Below are positions 46,798 to 55,245 of a DNA stretch of 57,653 nucleotides, one piece after another. Within the stretch, counting starts at the first letter, position 1; every line of letters begins with the position of its first letter. The position numbers were made by a program, and so were the translations under genes. The DNA is from Palsa-661 sp035535015. Lineage in GTDB: Bacteria; Actinomycetota; Acidimicrobiia; Acidimicrobiales; UBA8190. A model generated the notes under the pieces. That model was not told the DNA's origin and did not search any database. It saw nothing but the letters and a program-made list of their open reading frames with translations. Location: assembly GCA_035535015.1 (NCBI GenBank), contig DATLQU010000050.1, forward strand, positions 1-57,653. The letters run 5' to 3'.

Positions 46798-48411
46798 TCA
46801 CGTGCTCGTCGCCCACACAGCCGTTTCCGACTTGTGGCGCGCGTAGTCGATCTTGCCGGCGGGGGATCGTTCGACGCTGTTGACGAAGCGGACCCGCTTT
46901 GGTGCTTTGAACCCGGCGAGGCGCCCCTTCACATGCTCGATGAGCTCGTGCTCGGTCGCCGCCTCGGCTGGATACAGTTCCACCACAGCCGCCACCACTT
47001 CGCCAAAGCGGGTATCGGGGATGGCGACGGCGACGGCATCGCGGACGGCGGGATGCGTCTTCAGGGCCTCCTCGACCTCCTCCGGAAAGACCTTTTCTCC
47101 ACCCGTGTTGATGACGACCGATCCCCGGCCGAGCAGCTGGATGGAGCCGTCGGCTTCGACCGTGGCGAAGTCGCCGGGTATCGAATACCGGACGCCGTCG
47201 ATCTCCTTGAAGGTGTTCGCCGATTTCTGCTCGTCCTTGTAATAGCCGAGCGGATTGCGGCCGCCGAGGGCGAGGACGCCGACCTCGCCCGACCCGGGGA
47301 TGACGCTCTTGCCCGTATCGGGATCGAGGACTCGTACCTCAGGCCCGAGGGTGAAATGGGCGGTGTGCTCGGTTGACGAGCTGCTCGAGACAGACGCTCC
47401 CATCCCAAGTGCTTCGGAGGAGGAAAAGGCGTCGATCAGCATCATGGTGGGGTGGTGCCGCAGCAGCGCCCGCTTGGTCTCCTCGCTGAACATGACGCCG
47501 GAGGAGATCATGGCCAGGAGAGTGGACAGCTTCCAGCGGCCAGAGTGCTCGTCGAGGGTGGCGAGAATGGGTTTGGCGAAGGCGTCGCCGACGATGGCGA
47601 TGACGTTTACGTTTTCGCGCTCGACGGTGTCGAGCAGTTCGACGGGGTCGAACTTCCGGTTCGTCAAGGTGACGACGCAGCCTCCGATGTTCAGCGAACC
47701 GATCGAGGTGAACGAGCCCGTGCCGTGCATGAGGGGGCAGGCGGGAATGATGACGGGGCCAGCGCCGACGATCGCCTTCCGGACACCCTCGAGCCCGCCT
47801 TCGTCGGGTAACCGGAGCAGATTGCCGGCATTGATACGGCTGAAGAGGTCATCCTGCCGCCACATGACGCCCTTGGGCATGCCGGTCGTTCCCCCGGTGT
47901 AGAGCATGAGGAGGTCGTCGCCACTGCGACCCCACGGCGCAGTGATCCGCTCTGTCTTGGCTTCAGCCGCCTCCTCATAGGGAGTGGCCCACGGGGGGCA
48001 GGGGCCGGAGCCATCGTCGACCCAAAGCCATGTCCGGACACCGGGGACCCGGGAGCGCAGGCCTTCGATCCGTTCGACGAAGGTACCGTGGAAGATGACC
48101 GCCACGGCGTCGGCATTTTCCCAGAGGTAGACGAGCTCGTCGTCGGTGTAGCGGTAGTTGGTGTTCACCGGAACAAGTCCCACCTTGAACAAGGCGAACG
48201 TGGACTCCAGGTACTCGGTGCAGTTGTAGAGGTAGTGAGCCACCTTGTCCTGCTGGGTTACCCCGGCATCGAGAAGGGTCTGGGCCACGGCGTCGGCCCG
48301 GCTGTCGAACTCGGCCCAGGTCACCCGCCGATCGCCATGTACCAGGGCGGGGGCGGCAGGAACGGTGTCGGCGACAGCTTCCCAGACGTCAGCAAAGTTC
48401 CAATCGGTCAC
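46798..48411 (-). CDS. Acyl-CoA synthetase (AMP-forming, FadD type)
   Basis: It activates a carboxylic acid to its CoA ester through an acyl-adenylate. The 537-aa ANL-superfamily protein has the P-loop YTGGTTGMPKGV (171-182), the acyl-pocket CPLMHGTGSF, a GASVSSSSS-containing stretch in the A5 region, GDFATVEADGSIQLLGRG (A7-A8 hinge) and the catalytic Lys520 in SPAGKIDY. The MWRQDDLF segment after the P-loop is typical of actinobacterial FadD17/FadD19-like enzymes that act on large or steroid-derived acids. GTG start at 48411. It heads an operon with the hydrolase-rod gene and is divergent from an acyl-CoA dehydrogenase by 22 bp. Confidence 0.92.
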   Translation of the reverse strand: MTDWNFADVWEAVADTVPAAPALVHGDRRVTWAEFDSRADAVAQTLLDAGVTQQDKVAHYLYNCTEYLESTFALFKVGLVPVNTNYRYTDDELVYLWENADAVAVIFHGTFVERIEGLRSRVPGVRTWLWVDDGSGPCPPWATPYEEAAEAKTERITAPWGRSGDDLLMLYTGGTTGMPKGVMWRQDDLFSRINAGNLLRLPDEGGLEGVRKAIVGAGPVIIPACPLMHGTGSFTSIGSLNIGGCVVTLTNRKFDPVELLDTVERENVNVIAIVGDAFAKPILATLDEHSGRWKLSTLLAMISSGVMFSEETKRALLRHHPTMMLIDAFSSSEALGMGASVSSSSSTEHTAHFTLGPEVRVLDPDTGKSVIPGSGEVGVLALGGRNPLGYYKDEQKSANTFKEIDGVRYSIPGDFATVEADGSIQLLGRGSVVINTGGEKVFPEEVEEALKTHPAVRDAVAVAIPDTRFGEVVAAVVELYPAEAATEHELIEHVKGRLAGFKAPKRVRFVNSVERSPAGKIDYARHKSETAVWATST

Positions 48412-48433
48412 GCATACAGTCTACGGTCGGACT
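48412..48433. promoter_or_regulatory. 22-bp gap between divergent start codons
   Basis: The GTG of the acyl-CoA synthetase (minus) and the GTG of the acyl-CoA dehydrogenase (plus) are only 22 bases apart, with no ribosome site for either. TACAGT and TACGGT here resemble -10 hexamers of the plus direction. At least one transcript is probably leaderless, with promoter elements inside the opposite coding sequence. Confidence 0.5.
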
Positions 48434-49627
48434 GTGGATTTCGCCCTTCCGGGAATTGAGCACCCGGCGCGCCGAGAGTTCCGCCAATGGTTGGCCACGC
48501 ATCCGGAGCCCACGGGACGGGAACTGGCCGACGCCGGATACGTCGCACCGCACTGGCCACGACCGTGGGGTCTCGGCGCAGATCCGGTGGATCAACTAGT
48601 CATAGATGATGAGATGCGCCGTGCCGGCGTGCGTCGGCCGTCCAACCAGATCGGGATCGGATGGGCCGGACCCACCCTGATCCATGCCGGTTCCGAGGCC
48701 CAGAAGGAGAGGTATCTCCGGCCCCTGCTGGCCGGTGAGGAGATCTGGTGCCAGTTGTTCAGTGAGCCGGGAGCCGGTTCGGACCTGGCCAGTCTCTCCA
48801 CCCGGGCCGTGCGCGACGGCGACCAATGGGTCGTGAGTGGCCAGAAGGTCTGGACGAGCTTCGCCCACATGGCCTCCCTTGGAATCCTCCTCGCCCGGAC
48901 CGACCGCGATGCGCCCAAACACAGTGGCATCTCCTATTTCATCTGTCCCATGGATGCTCCGGGGGTGGCCATCCGTCCCATTGTCGATATGACCGGGGAC
49001 CATGCCTTCAACGAGGTCTTCCTGGACGAGGTCCGACTGTCGGCCGGACATCTGGTGGGCGAGGTCAACGGAGGCTGGGCGCTGGCCAAGGTGACCCTCG
49101 GCAATGAACGTGTCTCGCTGTCGGGCGAGGGGGCCCTCTGGGGCCAGGGCCCCACTATGGGGGATCTGGTCGACCTGGTCCGCAAGGCTGGGGGTACGTC
49201 CGATCGACTCCTCCGGCAACGGCTGATGCGTGTCTGGGTGGAGGGCGAGATCCTGAGACTGATCCGACTCCGGACCGTGAGCGCGGCACTGGCCGGCCGG
49301 GCCCCCGGACCCGAAGCGTCGGTCCGCAAGGCGCTGGCCGATGACCACGGTCAACGAGTCATGGAGGTGGCCAAGGACCTCTCCGGCCCGTACGGGATGA
49401 TCGACTCCGGGCCGGACGAGGCCTTGCGGGCGGCCAAAATGAGCGACGGTGATCCAGGAGGGTCGGCGCTCGGCGAAGAACTCCTTGGTGACCCGGGGGC
49501 TCACGCTTGGCCCTCAATGATCTGGTCGCACGGCTATTTGTTCGCCCGGGCCCTGACCATCGGCGGGGGTACTGCCGAGGTGCAGCGCAACATCATCGCC
49601 GAGCGGGTCCTCGGCCTTCCGTCGTAA
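48434..49627 (+). CDS. Acyl-CoA dehydrogenase
   Basis: FAD-dependent enzyme of 397 aa that introduces an alpha,beta double bond into an acyl-CoA. Family marks are QLFSEPGAGSDLASLSTRA (FAD and substrate loop, about 109-127), VSGQKVWTSFAHMA, FNEVFLDEVRL, and the C-terminal IGGGTAEVQRNIIAERVLGLP. The GTG 48434 start opens directly on the family start (DFALPGIEH); earlier in-frame codons lie in the antisense of the synthetase gene. The close divergent acyl-CoA synthetase suggests a shared catabolic role for an unusual acid. Its end overlaps the convergent hydrolase gene by 35 bp. Confidence 0.93.
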   Translation: MDFALPGIEHPARREFRQWLATHPEPTGRELADAGYVAPHWPRPWGLGADPVDQLVIDDEMRRAGVRRPSNQIGIGWAGPTLIHAGSEAQKERYLRPLLAGEEIWCQLFSEPGAGSDLASLSTRAVRDGDQWVVSGQKVWTSFAHMASLGILLARTDRDAPKHSGISYFICPMDAPGVAIRPIVDMTGDHAFNEVFLDEVRLSAGHLVGEVNGGWALAKVTLGNERVSLSGEGALWGQGPTMGDLVDLVRKAGGTSDRLLRQRLMRVWVEGEILRLIRLRTVSAALAGRAPGPEASVRKALADDHGQRVMEVAKDLSGPYGMIDSGPDEALRAAKMSDGDPGGSALGEELLGDPGAHAWPSMIWSHGYLFARALTIGGGTAEVQRNIIAERVLGLPS

Positions 49628-50459
49628 CGCCCCTTTTCGACTGGCCGCCCTCGTTCGCCAGTTTCACGACACGGCGGACGAAGGCGGCGAAGGCGTCGGG
49701 ATGAGAGAGATGGGCTCCATGGGCGGCATCGACGAATTCGATGACTTCGCCGGAGGGGAGGATCTCGGCCAACTCGTCGATGGCCCGGCGGTGATGGGGG
49801 ATCGATCGAGAGCCTCGGCCGAGGACGACCGGGACCAGGAGACGGCTGAGATCCAGCGGCGACTTCGGGCGCCGGAGATCGAAGATCTCGGTCAACAGGG
49901 CCGGACCGTCGGCTCGGCGCTCGGCCCGCGCCCCCTCGGGGAGTCGGCTCCAGGCGTCGTCGTTGACCACCCGGCGGAAGAACGATTCGGCAAACGAAGC
50001 AGGGTCCTCGGCCGGAGCTGTAGAGGCGGTCCGCCGAGGCCACCAACTTGCCCAGGGCAGGGGCGGCTCGTAGACACCGACGGCGAGGACGGCACCGGGA
50101 AGGGCTATGGCCGCGCCGAGCGCCACATCACCACCGTAGGAGTGGCCGATGAGGACAGAGGGCCGCCCGTCGACGATGGTCACCAGGTCGGCAATGTGAT
50201 CCTCTAGGGATCGGACGGGGGGCGTGGCCAGCCGGGAGCGGTTATAACCCCTCCGGTCGTAGGTGACGACGTGGAGGTCCGGGAGCCGGCGGACGACTCG
50301 GGCGAAGCTGGTGCCCCGGTCGAGAGAACCGTGCACCAGGACCACCATGGGCCCCGCCCCGCCGGGCGGCTGAGCCGGGTGGTCCACCACGTGGAGTCCG
50401 GCAGGGTGGTCGACCACCTTCGTGGTCGCTCGGTCCGGAGTCAGAGCCCGGTCACCCAC
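49593..50459 (-). CDS. Alpha/beta hydrolase
   Basis: Serine hydrolase of the alpha/beta fold, about 288 aa from GTG 50459. It has the oxyanion VVLVHGSLDRG, the nucleophile elbow GHSYGG (Ser107), and the C-terminal His in AAHGAHLSHPDAF. In the usual acid strand VVLGRGSRS replaces the common G-x-x-D, so the acid residue is not obvious. The start is uncertain; other GTG codons lie closer to the fold, and a long extension toward the kgd start is rejected. Its 3' end overlaps the acyl-CoA dehydrogenase end by 35 bp in convergent orientation. Substrate unknown. Confidence 0.8.
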   Translation of the reverse strand: MGDRALTPDRATTKVVDHPAGLHVVDHPAQPPGGAGPMVVLVHGSLDRGTSFARVVRRLPDLHVVTYDRRGYNRSRLATPPVRSLEDHIADLVTIVDGRPSVLIGHSYGGDVALGAAIALPGAVLAVGVYEPPLPWASWWPRRTASTAPAEDPASFAESFFRRVVNDDAWSRLPEGARAERRADGPALLTEIFDLRRPKSPLDLSRLLVPVVLGRGSRSIPHHRRAIDELAEILPSGEVIEFVDAAHGAHLSHPDAFAAFVRRVVKLANEGGQSKRGVTTEGRGPARR

Positions 50460-50577
50460 TGCCGGAGGCGGCCTGAGGCCGCTGATGCAGGCCGCACGGG
50501 TCGAGTGGCGATCATCGACGCAAAGGGTAATCGGTTGGACACCGTTCTCCGGAGGGGTCCCATTAGGATCTCGGTCG

Positions 50578-53500
50578 ATGGCTGACCACCAACGCGTGGT
50601 CTCCGGTCCCCCTACCGGAGGCGCTTTCGGGCCCAACGCCTGGTTGGTCGACGATATGTACGAGCAGTTCCGGAGTGATCCGTCCTCCGTGAGCGAGAGT
50701 TGGCGTGAATTCTTCGCCGACTACACCGCACCTGGGACCCCGGCCACCGAGAGCTCTCTTGAGCGGTCGCCGTCGGGCAACGGGGTCCCTGCTCCGGAGT
50801 CCGGACCGGCGAAGGGCGCCCGAAGCAACGGTGGTTCCTCGGCCGGGAACCGCGCTCCCGCTCCGGCAACGGCGACCCCGGTCCCGGCTGCCGAGGGCGG
50901 CGGCAACTCCTCGTCGGCACCGGTGGCGGCGGTGGCCGCAGTGCTGACGGCGCCGGGAGAGCCGACGGCGACCGAGGCCCCGACCCCAATCGCCCTACGT
51001 GGGGCGGCGGCGCGGATAGCCGTCAACATGGAAGCCTCTCTGGCTGTTCCGACGGCCACGAGCGTGAGAACGGTTCCGGCCAAGCTGTTGGAAGTCAACC
51101 GGTCGATGTTGAACCAGCATCTGGTGCGGACGTCGGGGACAAAGGTCAGCTTCACCCACCTGATCGGCTACGCCGTCGTCCAGGCCCTGCAAGCCGTGCC
51201 CGCCCTGAACTCGTCGTACGTCGATCAGATCGACGAAAAGGGGACAGCGGGTGTCCTGCACCATCGCCATGTCGGGCTCGGTCTGGCCGTCGACCTGACC
51301 AAACCCGACGGATCACGAACCCTGCTCGTTCCGGTGGTGAGCAACGCCGACAGCCTGGACTTCCGGGCCTTCGTGGTGGCCTACGAGGACATGGTCCGGC
51401 GGGTGCACACCCAGAAGGTGACCGTTGACGACTTCATCGGCGCCACCGTGACCCTGACCAACCCCGGCACCCTGGGCACGGGGCAGTCCGTCCCCCGGCT
51501 GATGCCCGGCCAGGGTGCCATCATCGGGGTGGGCGCTCTCGGCTTCCCGGCTGAGTACCAAGCGGCCGACCGCCGCAGCCTGGCTGCCCTTGGGGTGGGA
51601 CCTGTCGTAACCCTTACCTCGACCTACGACCACCGGATCATCCAGGGGGCCGAATCCGGCATGTTTCTCACCCACATGGCGCAGTGCCTGACCGGAGAGC
51701 ACAGTTTCTACGAGACCGTCTTTGCTGCCATGGACGTGCCCTATGAGCCAGTCCGGTGGCAGGCCGACGTCAACGCCGTCGACAGTGAACACCAACGTCT
51801 GGTGAAGCAGGTGAGGGTCCAGAGCCTGGTGAACATGTACCGGGTCCGAGGTCACCTGATCGCCGACCTGGATCCGTTGTCGGCCGAGCCGAGACACTTG
51901 CACGCGGAACTCGACCCCACGACGTACGGCCTGACCCTCTGGGATCTCGACCGTGAATTCGTGGTTGACGGTCTCGCCGGTCGCGACACTCTGCGATTGG
52001 CCGAGGCGCTCGACCTCCTTCGCGATGCCTACTGCCGGACACTGGCCGTCGAGTACATGCACATCCAGGATCCCGAGCAGAAGCGGTGGATCCAGCATCA
52101 TGTGGAAGGCGTCCCGGCCACGCTGTCGCCGACAGAGCAGCGCCACATTCTCAACCGTTTGAACGCGGCGGAGGCCTTTGAACGTTTCCTGCACACGCGT
52201 TATGTGGGGCAGAAGCGATTCGGTTTGGAAGGAGCGGAGTCGACCATCGTCCTTCTTGACGCATTGCTCGATGAGGCAGCGTCGGCGGGAATGAGTGAGG
52301 CCGTGCTCGGCATGGCCCACCGAGGCCGTCTGAACGTCCTGGCCAACATCGTGGGCAAGTCCTATGGCGAGATCTTCCGTGAATTCGAAGGGGATCTCGA
52401 CCCGGATTCCGTGCAGGGCTCCGGGGATGTGAAGTACCACAAGGGGGCGAGTGGAACCTTCACCGGCCACTCGGGTGGCGTTCTTCCGGTCACCTTGGCC
52501 TCGAACCCGTCGCATCTCGAGGCCGTCGACCCCGTGGTGGAGGGGATGGTGCGGGCCAAGCAGGACCAATTGCCCCTCGACCGACCGTTCGGGGTCCTCT
52601 CCCTACTGATCCACGGTGACGCCGCCTTCGCCGGACAGGGAGTGGTGGCGGAAACCCTCGAACTGTCCCAATTGGCCGGCTACCGGACCGGCGGGACCGT
52701 TCATGTCGTGGTGAACAACCAGCTGGGTTTTACCACCGCCCCTGAGTCGGCCCGCTCGTCGGTCTATCCGACAGATGTGGCCAAGATGGTCCAGGCTCCG
52801 GTGTTCCACGTCAACGGAGACGACCCCGAAGCATGCGCCCGTGCCGCCCGGCTGGCCTTCGGCTTCCGACAGGCCTTCCATAAGGATGTGGTGATCGACG
52901 TCGTCTGCTACCGACGCTTCGGCCACAACGAGGGGGACGACCCGAGCTACACGCAGCCTCGGATGTACGCCATCATCGAAACGATGCGTTCGGTGCGAAA
53001 GCTTTACACCGAAGCGCTCGTCCGTCGCGGTGACATCACGATGGAGGAAGCCGAGCAGGCGCTCTCCGATTTCCAGGCTCGTCTTCAGACGGCGTTGGAC
53101 GAGACCCGTCAGACGGCCCCGCCGCAACCGACGACATTGCCGGCCGCGGTGGCACCGGTCGCGGCGATGGCCGAGGTGGAAACCGGAGTCGACCGCCAGA
53201 CCTTGATGCGGCTGGTCAGCGACGCCACCGTGGTTCCCGACGGCTTCACCATCCATCCCAAGCTGTTGCGTCAATTCCAGCAACGCGCCGGCATCGTGGC
53301 CGACGGAGAGGTCGACTGGGCCCTCGGGGAGGCCCTGGCCATGGGCTCGCTGCTGCTGGAGGGCACGAATGTCCGTCTGGCCGGTCAGGACACCCGCAGG
53401 GGGACCTTCAGCCAGCGTCACGCCGTGTTGGTGGACTACGCCACCGGTAACGAATGGGTGCCGCTCGCCCATCTCGAAGGCGAAGGAGTGGGACGTTTGG

Positions 53501-54432
53501 CCATCCTCGACTCACTGCTGTCTGAGTACGCTGCCGTCGGTTTCGAATACGGCTATTCGGTCGAGATGCCCGATGCCTTGGTGGCCTGGGAGGCGCAGTT
53601 CGGCGATTTCGCCAACGGCGCCCAGATCGTGATCGACAACTTCCTGGTGGCGGCGGACGACAAGTGGGAACAGGGATCGGGTCTGGTACTGCTTCTCCCT
53701 CACGGCTACGAAGGGCAGGGCCCCGAACACTCCTCGGCCCGAATCGAGAGGTTCCTGACCCTATGCGCCCGGGGCAACATACGTCTCGCTCAACCGACGA
53801 CAGCCGCCCAGTACTTCCATCTTCTGCGCTCTCAAGCTCGGGGCGCGGGGAATAAACCGTTGATCGTCTTCACCCCCAAGTCTCTCTTGCGGGCCCGGCA
53901 GTCCCGGTCTCCGATCGACGAGCTGGCGACGGGGTCCTTCCGGCCGGTTCTCGACGATCCGGCCGCATCGGGGCAGACCCCGGGTACCGCACCGGTGGGT
54001 CAGGGTCAGGCCGACAATGCGGCCGTCGACCCGTCAGGAGTTCGGCGGGTGCTGTTGTGCTCGGGCAAGGTCGCCTTCGACGCCATCGCTCGGCGTGACC
54101 AGCTGGTGGCCGATCCATCCGGTCTGCCCAGCCCTGCCGTGGAGGCGCGCGCCGTGGCCGTTATTCGCGTCGAGCAGCTCTATCCCTGGCCGGAGGGCGA
54201 GCTCGCCGGAATCCTGGATCGCTACCCGTCCGCCACCGAGGTGGTCTGGCTTCAGGAGGAGCCGGAGAATATGGGGGCGTGGTCGTTCGCGCACGGGCGG
54301 TTGCACAAGCTGCTGCGTGACCGCTTCACCCTGGTTCACGTAAGTCGCTCCGAATCGGCCAGCCCGGCGACGGGGAGTGCCGCGTTGCACCATCTCGAGC
54401 ACGAAGATCTGCTTGCTCGGGCGTTCGGCTGA
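50578..54432 (+). CDS. kgd: Multifunctional 2-oxoglutarate decarboxylase/dehydrogenase E1-E2 fusion
   Basis: An actinobacterial fusion of 1284 aa. A short E1-type N-terminus (NAWLVDDMYEQFRSDPSSVSESWREFF) is followed by an Ala/Pro linker (about 50-140). Then comes a succinyltransferase E2 core with no lipoyl domain (FIGATVTLTNPGTLGTGQSVP, and TYDHRIIQGAESG in place of H-x3-DG). The thiamine-diphosphate E1 (MAHRGRLNVLANIVGKSYGEIF, SHLEAVDPVVEG, GDAAFAGQG, YRRFGHNEGDDPSYTQP) and its C-terminal domain complete the chain. It feeds the TCA cycle at 2-oxoglutarate. ATG 50578 is where the family starts. In mycobacteria activity is held down by a GarA-type FHA protein; no such gene is seen here. Confidence 0.97.
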   Translation: MADHQRVVSGPPTGGAFGPNAWLVDDMYEQFRSDPSSVSESWREFFADYTAPGTPATESSLERSPSGNGVPAPESGPAKGARSNGGSSAGNRAPAPATATPVPAAEGGGNSSSAPVAAVAAVLTAPGEPTATEAPTPIALRGAAARIAVNMEASLAVPTATSVRTVPAKLLEVNRSMLNQHLVRTSGTKVSFTHLIGYAVVQALQAVPALNSSYVDQIDEKGTAGVLHHRHVGLGLAVDLTKPDGSRTLLVPVVSNADSLDFRAFVVAYEDMVRRVHTQKVTVDDFIGATVTLTNPGTLGTGQSVPRLMPGQGAIIGVGALGFPAEYQAADRRSLAALGVGPVVTLTSTYDHRIIQGAESGMFLTHMAQCLTGEHSFYETVFAAMDVPYEPVRWQADVNAVDSEHQRLVKQVRVQSLVNMYRVRGHLIADLDPLSAEPRHLHAELDPTTYGLTLWDLDREFVVDGLAGRDTLRLAEALDLLRDAYCRTLAVEYMHIQDPEQKRWIQHHVEGVPATLSPTEQRHILNRLNAAEAFERFLHTRYVGQKRFGLEGAESTIVLLDALLDEAASAGMSEAVLGMAHRGRLNVLANIVGKSYGEIFREFEGDLDPDSVQGSGDVKYHKGASGTFTGHSGGVLPVTLASNPSHLEAVDPVVEGMVRAKQDQLPLDRPFGVLSLLIHGDAAFAGQGVVAETLELSQLAGYRTGGTVHVVVNNQLGFTTAPESARSSVYPTDVAKMVQAPVFHVNGDDPEACARAARLAFGFRQAFHKDVVIDVVCYRRFGHNEGDDPSYTQPRMYAIIETMRSVRKLYTEALVRRGDITMEEAEQALSDFQARLQTALDETRQTAPPQPTTLPAAVAPVAAMAEVETGVDRQTLMRLVSDATVVPDGFTIHPKLLRQFQQRAGIVADGEVDWALGEALAMGSLLLEGTNVRLAGQDTRRGTFSQRHAVLVDYATGNEWVPLAHLEGEGVGRLAILDSLLSEYAAVGFEYGYSVEMPDALVAWEAQFGDFANGAQIVIDNFLVAADDKWEQGSGLVLLLPHGYEGQGPEHSSARIERFLTLCARGNIRLAQPTTAAQYFHLLRSQARGAGNKPLIVFTPKSLLRARQSRSPIDELATGSFRPVLDDPAASGQTPGTAPVGQGQADNAAVDPSGVRRVLLCSGKVAFDAIARRDQLVADPSGLPSPAVEARAVAVIRVEQLYPWPEGELAGILDRYPSATEVVWLQEEPENMGAWSFAHGRLHKLLRDRFTLVHVSRSESASPATGSAALHHLEHEDLLARAFG

Positions 54433-54443
54433 CGGCTGACCAG

Positions 54444-54467
54444 CGGCCGTCGGACATCCGACGGCCG
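54444..54467 (+). terminator. Hairpin terminator after kgd
   Basis: A 10-bp stem (54444-54453 with 54458-54467, core GGCCGTCGG/CCGACGGCC) closes a 4-nt ACAT loop 12 bp after the kgd stop. It has no T tract. It lies between convergent kgd and HAD genes and may serve both. Confidence 0.75.
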
Positions 54468-54531
54468 GCCCTCAAGACGTGGTCGCGGCCCGGGTCCCCA
54501 TCGGGGTTGCGTCGTTGTGTCCGAGCTCCCG

Positions 54532-54576
54532 CCAGCTCCGCCAGTACCGCCAGTACCGCCAGTACCGCCAGTACCG
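54532..54576. repeat. 9-bp tandem repeat, five copies
   Basis: CCAGTACCG occurs four times exactly (54541-54576) after one variant copy (CCAGCTCCG). It is in the spacer between kgd and the HAD gene, outside any supported gene. Confidence 0.92.
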
Positions 54577-54615
54577 CGCGCCGGCGTCGCCCGGGGGGGC
54601 CGGGTGCGGAACCGG

Positions 54616-55242
54616 TCAGCGCAGAGGAAAGCCCACGATGGATTCGAGCTCGAGCAGGGCGTCCGAGGGATCGACGACCTTGATGGTCTGCATGCCCAAC
54701 TGGCGGGCGGGCTTCAGGTTCACGCCCAGATCGTCCAGGAAGACGGCGGCGGAGGGGGCGATGGCCAATTCCGTGCAGGCCATCAGGTAGAAGCGGGGGT
54801 CGGGTTTGCGGACGCCGACGATCGCCGACTGGACGACCACGTCGAAGAGATCGAGGACCTCGTTGTGGCGGGCGGTGGTGGTGGGGGTGACGAAGTTGTT
54901 GGTCAGGAGACCCGTCTTCAGGCGTTCGTGACAGCGGCGGACGGCCTCGAGCATCTCGGGCCGCATCTCGCCGGTCATGCCGGCGAAGAGTTCCCGGGCG
55001 TCGACGGAGCCCCCGGCGGCGCGGGCTTCAGCCTCGAAGGCCGAACAGAACTGTTCGAAATCAACTTCGTTGCGCTCGAGCCGAGCCCAGGCATTGTCAT
55101 GGGCGTTGGTGGCATTCAGGGTCCGGATGAAGCCGGTCGGTAGCCCTCGCGCCCTCTCGTGACGCTCGAAGGCGTTGAAGGGACTGGTGGAAAGGACGCC
55201 GCCGAAATCGAAGAGGACGGCCTCAACCGGGGGAGAGGCCAC
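54616..55242 (-). CDS. HAD-family hydrolase (subfamily IA)
   Basis: The 208-aa protein has haloacid dehalogenase motifs in order: VLFDFGGVL (motif I, nucleophile Asp about 11), LLTNNF (motif II), VRKPDPRFY (motif III Lys) and VFLDDLGVNLKPARQLGMQTIKV (motif IV, two parts). The DFGGVL form, without the second motif I Asp, is seen in epoxide-hydrolase-N-like and YihX-like branches. A phosphatase or dehalogenase acting on a small metabolite is likely. The GTG start lies 3 bp after the stop of the M20 gene upstream, so the two form an operon. Confidence 0.88.
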   Translation of the reverse strand: MASPPVEAVLFDFGGVLSTSPFNAFERHERARGLPTGFIRTLNATNAHDNAWARLERNEVDFEQFCSAFEAEARAAGGSVDARELFAGMTGEMRPEMLEAVRRCHERLKTGLLTNNFVTPTTTARHNEVLDLFDVVVQSAIVGVRKPDPRFYLMACTELAIAPSAAVFLDDLGVNLKPARQLGMQTIKVVDPSDALLELESIVGFPLR

Positions 55243-55245
55243 GAT

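Noticed and set aside
50800..51660. Kgd E2 part as decayed because lipoyl domain and the His of H-x3-DG are missing
   Set aside because: This is the normal state of the actinobacterial E1-E2 fusion, not damage.
54532..54576. CRISPR array
   Set aside because: Repeats are contiguous 9-mers without spacers, and no cas gene is near. The same holds for the other arrays in the window.
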